Assembly: GCA_003132865.1 (NCBI GenBank)
Contig: PKYZ01000124.1
Span: forward strand, 947-12,330
Direction: 5' to 3'
Length of the DNA stretch: 11,384 bases
DNA from: Bryobacterales bacterium
Lineage (GTDB): Bacteria; Acidobacteriota; Terriglobia; Bryobacterales; Bryobacteraceae
Part shown: piece after piece, positions 6,309 through 11,384 of the stretch
Layout of the letters: each line of letters starts with the position of its first letter
Numbering within the stretch: position 1 is the stretch's first letter
The notes under the pieces: model-generated
What the model was told of the DNA's origin: nothing
What the model saw: the letters and a program-made list of their open reading frames with translations, nothing else
Databases searched by the model: none
Translations under genes and position numbers: made by a program

Positions 6309-9300
6309 CTAGAACGACAGGTGCAGCGACGCTTGCAGGAAGCGCGAACTGCCGATCGTATGCTGAATTTGGCCCAGGCTGCCATCCGGAGGAACCTGGG
6401 ATGGCCCTGCGTAATAGGGGAAGAACACGACATCGTTGTTGGGCGCGTCAAAATCGGGGTGATTGAAGAGATTGAACGCGTCGAAGTTGAAGCGCAAACG
6501 GTAGCGCTCGCCAAACTGGAACTCTTTGCCCAGGGTCATATCGAAGCGCACCTGGAACGGCGCGCGGAAGAGGTTGCGGCCCGAATTGCCGTAAAGCGAT
6601 TCCCACACGTCGCATCCGGATGAATCGCAGGCAGGAACGCCGCTCTGCCCCGGCGTCACGAACTGAGGCGAAAAATCGGCTGCATTGAGCACCGGATTCG
6701 CTGGGTTGACGCCGGTAGTGCCCTGGAGTTGCGCCTGCTTCGCGGTTACGCCGGGCAGCAGCGGCACAATGGGATTCGTGATGTAATCGCTCGAGCCGTA
6801 ATACAAACTGGCGACGGAGCCCGAAAAATCGTAGACACTGTAAGGCTGGCCGCTCTGGGCCACTGTCTGCCCGCCGATCGTCCACCCGTTCACCACATAA
6901 CCCAACGATTGGTTCGAGGTCACCTTCGGCAGCGTGTAACTGTAGTTGATCAGAAACACATGCGTCTGGTCGAAATCCGCGGACGCATAGTTCGATCTCG
7001 GATTCAGCGGATTGTTGCCGGTGAAAAACAAACCCAGGCCGCTCTGCTCGTCGAGCGCGTGGGACCACGTGTAGGAAGCCGTGAACTGCAGGCCATTGGA
7101 CAAGCGTTTGCGGGCCTGAAGCTGCAGCGCGTTATAGTTGGAGATGCCTTCGGCCCGGTACAAAACGGAGTTCATGTCATAGCCGATATAAGGGACGCGG
7201 CCCGGCGCGTTCCCTGCGTATTCCGGCGCCGGGTCGTACGGTTCCTGGTTGAGATACAAGGGAGTGACTCCGCCATATGAAGACGTCTGGCCGTTCACCG
7301 GATTCTGCGCAGTCGCGATCAGCGGCTGGTTGAACGGAATCGGCAATACTTCGTGTGCGCCGTGGTTGCCGACATATCCGGCACTGAACAGCCAACTATT
7401 CGACGCCTGATACTGAATGTCGAATGTCCAATTGATCGTGTACGGCAGTTTGTTGTTCGCATCGTAGCCGCCAACCAGGAACGGTCCAAACAGGTTACCC
7501 GCCGGATAGTTGCCATTCAGGGTGTCGTTGAGGTTCGGCAGCAGAGCCTGAAACGCCGCGGCGCTTTGCGGCGGCGCCGCGGGCGGCGCGGTGCCGAATG
7601 GCGTCTGCAGGGTCGCTCCCTTGCCAGCGAATATAGCCGTGACGAAAGGCTGCTCAAGCGTTACGCCCAGCGGTCCGTTGAATCCGAAACCGGCGCTTGG
7701 CGAGAACTCACTGAACAACTCGCCGCGGTCGTAATACATGCCGAAGCCGGTGCGCACGGTCAACTTCGGCTTGGGGGTCCATGCCAGACCGACGCGCGGC
7801 GCAAAACCCCATTGGTGCTGTGTCAACAGTGAGTTGCCCGCGCCGGCAGTGCCGAACGCTGCATTGTTTCCGGCGACTTCGAGTCCGGAATTGGTAATCG
7901 TGTCGGCGGAGGCGTTATAGGCGTACAGGCTGGGATTGAAGGTCGCGAGCCTTCCGTATTTTTCCGTGAGGGGGCCATCAAAGTCCCAACGCAGTCCCAG
8001 GGTCAATGACAGGTTGCTGCGCACTTTGTAGTTGTCGTTGACGTAGGCACCCGCGGTGTCCGAACGGTAGTAGCGGCTGGCGTTGGCGTTGGGGAATGCG
8101 GCCGAGTCGCTGCCGGTGCGAACGGTGCCTTCCACGAAATTCAGGAAGCTCTTGAAGCCGAGAGTGTCCGAGTTGGTGTTGTTGTTGATGATGTTGAGCT
8201 GCGTGTGCGCCCAACTGCCGCCGATGGCGATGGTGTGGCGGCCCTTTACCCAATTGAGGGAGGATCCAAGCTCCCACTGATTCTGGTACATGCCGGCATT
8301 GCCGAAACTCACGCTGGGCCCAAATTCCAGGCCGCTGCTACCCAGCACGTCGCTGATTTCGAACTGTGGGAAATCGGTCGCCCCAAGAAGATTCATCCCA
8401 AAAGTGCCCGGCGAGAATTGCTGCTCGGTTTGCGAATAGGCCTGCAACCGGGTGAATCCGGCATGCTGCTGCCACGTCAGGCTCGGGCTTAGGATTACCG
8501 TATTGTTGATCGCGCCCACCTGGCTTCCCGCGGAAAGCTGCTGCGGAAAACCGAGCAGCGCGCCTACCGCCCCAAACGGGTTGGTGGTGGGATCGCTCTG
8601 ATAGTAGTATTTAACGGTCAGACGGTCCATCTCATTCACGTTATAATCCACGTTGGCGATGCCCTGATTGACGCTGGACTGGGCGTTAGGCCCTTGCACG
8701 ACTGCGTCATAGCCCAAGGCGTTCGCTATGGTTGAGTTCGCGATTTGGGCGCTGGGGAACAGGTACTGGCCGTTGGGCAGCGTGGCCTGCAGCATTTGCG
8801 CCGCCACGGGACTGACTTGCGAGGCAGTAATCGTCTTGCCATAGCTCGTCTGCATGGCATTCACAATTCCCTGCAGGCTGCGGTCATTGGTCAGTCCGAT
8901 GGGCACGCTCACGTCCTTGGTAGCGTCCGCCGCATCCGCGATGCGGACACCCTGGTAGGCCACGAAATAGAACAGCTTGTTCTTCTGAATGGGGCCGCCG
9001 AAGTTCACGCCGAACTGGTTGCGGGCGAGGAAGGGGTCCTTGGTGGTGATGGCCGGGGACGCGTTGTAGAAGAACGGCGCGGCATTCATTATGCTGTTCT
9101 GGAAATCCTCGTAGAGCATGCCGTGCAACTGGTTGGTGCCCGACTTGGTGATTACGCTGATGTGCGCGCCGCTATGCGCTCCCTGCGTGGCGTCGTACAT
9201 CGCCGCGTTCACCGCGACTTCCTGGATAGTTTCCACCGGGGGGGTGGGCAGGGCTTGGCCGATGGCTCCGTACACCGAAGTGCTGGTCTGAATCGCGCCG

Positions 9301-9998
9301 CCGGCGCCGAAGTTTTCACCGATGTTCAGTACGAAGCGGTTCTCACCCACCTGGCTGGTGGAATTGCCATTGAACAGATTGTTGGTATCCACGCCGTTCA
9401 GGGAGAAGCTGTTGCTGGTGTCGCGATTCCCGTTGGCGAAGATCGCCTGATTGCCGAGTCCGGCGTTGCTGCCGGCGCCCCCGAGCATGTCCGCGTGCAC
9501 GCCCGGCGTGAGAATCGCCAACTGCGTGAAGCTGCCTGTCCCCAGCGGCGTCTCTTGAATCGTCAACTGATCGACCACGTAGCCGTTGGTGATGTCCACC
9601 TGGTTCATGAGCGGCGTAGCGGTCACTTCGACCGTGGTGGCGACAGCGCCCACCTTCAGGTCGCCATCCACCGTGGTGGTGCGGTTCGCGTTGACCGGGA
9701 CCTGCGTGTGCGTTTCGGTTTCGAATCCTTCCTTGGTGAACGTCACCTGGTAAGCGCCCGCCGGGACGTTCTGCACGGAATAGGATCCATTGGTTTGGGT
9801 GTGCTGGACCACTTCCAGGTTGGTACCGATGTTCCGTGCCCGCACCGTAACGTCTGGCACGGCCGCGCCGGTGGCGTCCTTTACGGTGCCGGTGATGCTG
9901 CCCAAAACATCTTGCGCAAGCATCGGCGCGCGAAGCACAAAGCCCGCGAGGAAAACGAAGTAGACGATCTGCTTGATATAACGCGTCGGTGAATTCAT
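6309..9998 (-). CDS. Oar-type TonB-dependent outer-membrane receptor with carboxypeptidase-regulatory domain
   Basis: The 1229-aa outer-membrane protein has the Acidobacterial Oar-like layout. A signal peptide (residues 1-28, cleaved after PMLA) is followed by a CarboxypepD_reg-like beta-sandwich (about 33-115: GSITGTVKDATGAAVPDV, TNGSYSVQNVPAGAYQVTF). A plug domain comes next (about 128-290: LTPGV, SFSLNGVDTNN, VETIQEVAVN, SGAHISVITKSGTNQLHG). A long beta-barrel runs from there to the end. The protein ends in FLQASLHLSF, with the terminal Phe expected for outer-membrane barrel assembly. The ATG at 9998 is supported by GGAGGA (10007-10012), 8 nt upstream; an in-frame upstream extension to 10082 lacks any signal-peptide logic. 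The substrate cannot be read from the sequence. Such receptors are highly duplicated in Acidobacteria and are thought to import polymers or chelates. No partner lipoprotein or TonB gene is adjacent. Confidence 0.9.
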   Translation of the reverse strand: MNSPTRYIKQIVYFVFLAGFVLRAPMLAQDVLGSITGTVKDATGAAVPDVTVRARNIGTNLEVVQHTQTNGSYSVQNVPAGAYQVTFTKEGFETETHTQVPVNANRTTTVDGDLKVGAVATTVEVTATPLMNQVDITNGYVVDQLTIQETPLGTGSFTQLAILTPGVHADMLGGAGSNAGLGNQAIFANGNRDTSNSFSLNGVDTNNLFNGNSTSQVGENRFVLNIGENFGAGGAIQTSTSVYGAIGQALPTPPVETIQEVAVNAAMYDATQGAHSGAHISVITKSGTNQLHGMLYEDFQNSIMNAAPFFYNASPAITTKDPFLARNQFGVNFGGPIQKNKLFYFVAYQGVRIADAADATKDVSVPIGLTNDRSLQGIVNAMQTSYGKTITASQVSPVAAQMLQATLPNGQYLFPSAQIANSTIANALGYDAVVQGPNAQSSVNQGIANVDYNVNEMDRLTVKYYYQSDPTTNPFGAVGALLGFPQQLSAGSQVGAINNTVILSPSLTWQQHAGFTRLQAYSQTEQQFSPGTFGMNLLGATDFPQFEISDVLGSSGLEFGPSVSFGNAGMYQNQWELGSSLNWVKGRHTIAIGGSWAHTQLNIINNNTNSDTLGFKSFLNFVEGTVRTGSDSAAFPNANASRYYRSDTAGAYVNDNYKVRSNLSLTLGLRWDFDGPLTEKYGRLATFNPSLYAYNASADTITNSGLEVAGNNAAFGTAGAGNSLLTQHQWGFAPRVGLAWTPKPKLTVRTGFGMYYDRGELFSEFSPSAGFGFNGPLGVTLEQPFVTAIFAGKGATLQTPFGTAPPAAPPQSAAAFQALLPNLNDTLNGNYPAGNLFGPFLVGGYDANNKLPYTINWTFDIQYQASNSWLFSAGYVGNHGAHEVLPIPFNQPLIATAQNPVNGQTSSYGGVTPLYLNQEPYDPAPEYAGNAPGRVPYIGYDMNSVLYRAEGISNYNALQLQARKRLSNGLQFTASYTWSHALDEQSGLGLFFTGNNPLNPRSNYASADFDQTHVFLINYSYTLPKVTSNQSLGYVVNGWTIGGQTVAQSGQPYSVYDFSGSVASLYYGSSDYITNPIVPLLPGVTAKQAQLQGTTGVNPANPVLNAADFSPQFVTPGQSGVPACDSSGCDVWESLYGNSGRNLFRAPFQVRFDMTLGKEFQFGERYRLRFNFDAFNLFNHPDFDAPNNDVVFFPYYAGPSQVPPDGSLGQIQHTIGSSRFLQASLHLSF

Positions 9999-10243
9999 TC
10001 TCGGTGTCCTCCATTTGGCCGCACTATAACGGCCACGCCTGAACGGCGCGCTGACGGTCCATTCCGGGCCATATTCCGGCATCTCTTCCGATGCCTGCCC
10101 CTTGGTGGTCTCTGAACTGCCTCACCCGATTCGCAAGCTTGGCGACCCCGCGGCGCTCATGACCGATTTAGCTTATGATAACCTCAAATCTGCACAAATC
10201 AAGATTAAAATTGCGTTACATCCCGGCCTTTGCCGGTTCCGCC
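9999..10243. promoter_or_regulatory. Divergent intergenic region, receptor and esterase promoters
   Basis: This 245-bp spacer separates the divergent starts at 9998 (minus) and 10244 (plus). Weak -10-like sites are TATAGT on the minus strand (10023-10028) and TATGAT on the plus strand (10174-10179); neither has a convincing -35 partner. A 6-bp dyad, GGCATC/GATGCC (10078-10083 and 10090-10095), and a 5-bp hairpin, CCGGC/GCCGG (10223-10236), are present. The latter ends 7 nt before the esterase ATG and could affect its translation. Confidence 0.4.
10007..10012 (-). promoter_or_regulatory. Ribosome binding site of the TonB-dependent receptor
   Basis: The minus strand reads GGAGGA, 8 nt before the ATG at 9998. 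It supports this start rather than the longer open frame that extends to 10082. Confidence 0.7.
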
Positions 10244-10930
10244 ATGACCCTCGAAAACACCCGCCACTGCAGCTTCACCGCCCGTCTGGATTGCCGATAC
10301 CTGTTACACGCGCCGGAGGCCGTCGACGATCGCACGATGCTGGTCGTCACTCTTCATGGTTTTAGCGCCAATCCCGAAGTGATGCTGCGCCTGACGGCCC
10401 CCATGATGGGTCCGCGTCACGTGATTGCGGCCGTTCAAGGCCCCAACCAGTTCTACCTCGCGCAGGGATCGAGCGAGGTGGGCTACGGCTGGGCCACGCA
10501 CAAGCACCCGGATTCCTCCGTGCGCCTGCATCACGACATGCTGCTGCACGTCCTGAACGAGGCCGGACGCGAGTACGGCATTCCGGCTTCCCGCCGCATT
10601 CTGGCCGGCTTCTCCCAACCTGTGGGCATGAACTACCGGTTCGCGGCCACGCATCCGGACGAAATCGGCGGCGTGATCGGCATCTGCGGCGGCATTCCGC
10701 GCAATTGGGAGGAAGGCCCCTACTGTCCGGTGACTGCGGCCGTTCTGCATATCGCGCGCCGCGAGGACGAGTTCTACAAACCGGAGGTCACGGAGCGCTA
10801 CGCGGAGCGCCTGCGCCTGCGCGCCACCGACGTGGAATTCCACATGCTCGACGGCGGGCACCGATTTCCGTCCAAGGCCAGGCCCATTGCGGATGCTTGG
10901 CTGGCGCGGGTTATGGGGCGGGTGGATTAG
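10244..10930 (+). CDS. Carboxylesterase/phospholipase-type alpha/beta hydrolase
   Basis: This 228-aa cytoplasmic alpha/beta hydrolase belongs to the phospholipase/carboxylesterase (YpfH-like) group. It has an oxyanion-loop motif TLHGF (36-40), nucleophile elbow AGFSQP (121-126) with S124, a probable acid residue around D175 (RREDEFY) and histidine H206 (DGGHRFP), giving a plausible Ser-Asp-His triad. The residue after SQ is Pro126 instead of the Gly of the usual G-x-S-x-G. There is no signal peptide. The ATG at 10244 fits the family's expected start. An upstream in-frame ATG at 10175 would add 23 residues that look non-native and is less likely. No clear Shine-Dalgarno site is seen before either. 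The natural substrate is unknown. The gene is convergent with the partial gene at the right edge. Confidence 0.82.
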   Translation: MTLENTRHCSFTARLDCRYLLHAPEAVDDRTMLVVTLHGFSANPEVMLRLTAPMMGPRHVIAAVQGPNQFYLAQGSSEVGYGWATHKHPDSSVRLHHDMLLHVLNEAGREYGIPASRRILAGFSQPVGMNYRFAATHPDEIGGVIGICGGIPRNWEEGPYCPVTAAVLHIARREDEFYKPEVTERYAERLRLRATDVEFHMLDGGHRFPSKARPIADAWLARVMGRVD

Positions 10931-10953
10931 GGCGCGGGTGCTGGGGGCTGGGG
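10930..10953 (+). other. G-quadruplex motif starting at the esterase stop codon
   Basis: Four G-tracts lie on the plus strand, GGG (10930-10932), GGG (10936-10938), GGGGG (10943-10947) and GGGG (10950-10953), with loops of 3, 4 and 2 nt. This fits the standard G3+N1-7 pattern. The first G is the last base of the TAG stop codon. The motif would form in the 3' end of the esterase mRNA. Confidence 0.55.
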
Positions 10954-11165
10954 TTGCGTCTTTCGGAACGATCAAAGCCCAAGTGGTTGGATCTACAGGA
11001 GGTGTTGGGTGATCGGTTGTGGGTGATGGGGCTGGGGGCGGTTGCATCCCGCTGGACGGGTGGGTGGGCTGTTGTTGAGGGTGTGAATTTGGGCTGGTTC
11101 GGAGACAGTGATGGCGTATCCGTTGGAGTCGCGGTGAGGTTGTCAAAGATCAGGGGGGCAGATTG
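10931..11165. other. G/T-rich convergent intergenic spacer
   Basis: This 235-bp stretch lies between the ends of the esterase gene (plus) and the partial gene (minus). The plus strand is strongly G- and T-rich, with many G-runs, including GGGTGATGGGGCTGGGGG (11021-11038) and GGGTGGGTGGG (11058-11068). No intrinsic terminator with a U-tract is evident. Short open frames exist but have low-complexity, skew-driven composition, and I do not call a gene. Confidence 0.5.
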
Positions 11166-11384
11166 CTAACGGGTGTCGGGGGTGATGGGAGCAGAGAAGA
11201 CCGGGTGGGCCTCCGTGCCCTCCGACATCACGTAGTCGGGGCACGTAGGCTGCGGGCCGGCTGACGGGTGAACCGGCGCTGACGCGGGTTGCGCCGTTTG
11301 GGCGGGCTGCGGCTGGCGGGCCTGTTGCTGGCTGCGCTCCTTTTGCGACTGCTTCATGTCCGCGATGGCGGTGCGGAAGGAGCG
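11166..11384 (-). CDS. C-terminal part of an unidentified protein, cut by the right edge
   Basis: The frame is open from the window edge (RSFRTAIADMKQSQKERSQQ) to a TAG at 11166-11168, giving 72 visible residues. The internal ATG at 11357 is probably not the start, because the frame continues upstream without a stop. The visible part is rich in Gln, Pro and Ala (QQQARQPQPAQTAQPASAPV), a likely disordered linker, followed by a less biased tail with CPDYVMSEGTEAHPVF. I do not recognise the family. It could be the C-terminal tail of a membrane-associated or secreted protein. It is convergent with the esterase gene. Confidence 0.5.
   Translation of the reverse strand, partial: RSFRTAIADMKQSQKERSQQQARQPQPAQTAQPASAPVHPSAGPQPTCPDYVMSEGTEAHPVFSAPITPDTR

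Noticed and set aside
8745..9992. 415-aa plus-strand open frame opposite the TonB-dependent receptor
   Set aside because: The receptor on the minus strand has full domain support, and the antisense product is a His/Arg/Gly-rich shadow without recognisable motifs or a ribosome binding site.
6309..9998. SusCD-type glycan uptake locus
   Set aside because: No SusD-like lipoprotein or glycoside hydrolase gene is adjacent. The single receptor is of the Oar type common in Acidobacteria, so a specific substrate cannot be claimed.
10175..10243. Longer N-terminus for the esterase (ATG at 10175)
   Set aside because: The extra 23 residues end in RYIPAFAGSAMT. This resembles the artefactual translation of a common bacterial intergenic hairpin repeat, and homologues are expected to begin near MTLENTRH at 10244.
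11002..11169. Plus-strand frame starting with GTG right after AGGAGG (10998-11003)
   Set aside because: The start codon touches the Shine-Dalgarno-like sequence with no spacing. The product is Gly/Val/Trp-rich because of the G/T skew, and no known family is recognisable.

Overview
The window looks like a piece of an Acidobacteriota chromosome, most like the Solibacter/Bryobacter group. It is GC-rich and carries a very large Oar-type TonB-dependent receptor with a carboxypeptidase-regulatory N-terminal domain, a YCF48-like Asp-box propeller, a DUF6807/'PmoA'-type domain, and an unlinked class I HMG-CoA reductase. The lineage is inferred from gene families only; there is no rRNA or other marker gene here.

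Layout, left to right. Bases 1-144 are non-coding but hold a perfect 8-bp dyad and a 12-bp palindrome. Bases 145-2295 (minus) form one uninterrupted frame. It begins as a seven-helix membrane PAS histidine kinase, breaks off inside the ATPase domain after the N-box, and ends as the C-terminal half of a DUF6807 protein. A 127-bp divergent spacer with a 12-bp direct repeat and a 10-bp palindrome separates it from a secreted YCF48-like propeller protein (plus, 2423-3457). That gene overlaps tail-to-tail with a small minus-strand gene (3450-3860).

From 9998 down to 3450 everything runs on the minus strand: the TonB-dependent receptor, a 28-nt hairpin, tam (trans-aconitate 2-methyltransferase), HMG-CoA reductase, and the small DUF1801-like gene. 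The last three are separated by only 36 and 35 nt and probably share a transcript. A 245-bp divergent spacer leads to a plus-strand carboxylesterase-like alpha/beta hydrolase (10244-10930). A G-rich convergent spacer with a G-quadruplex motif follows, and then the C-terminal tail of a minus-strand gene that leaves the window at the right edge.

No CRISPR array, tRNA, rRNA, insertion sequence or recognisable defence system is visible. The strongest anomaly is the kinase/DUF6807 chimera. Both partners are truncated at the junction, which suggests an in-frame deletion (or an assembly join) rather than a designed two-domain protein.
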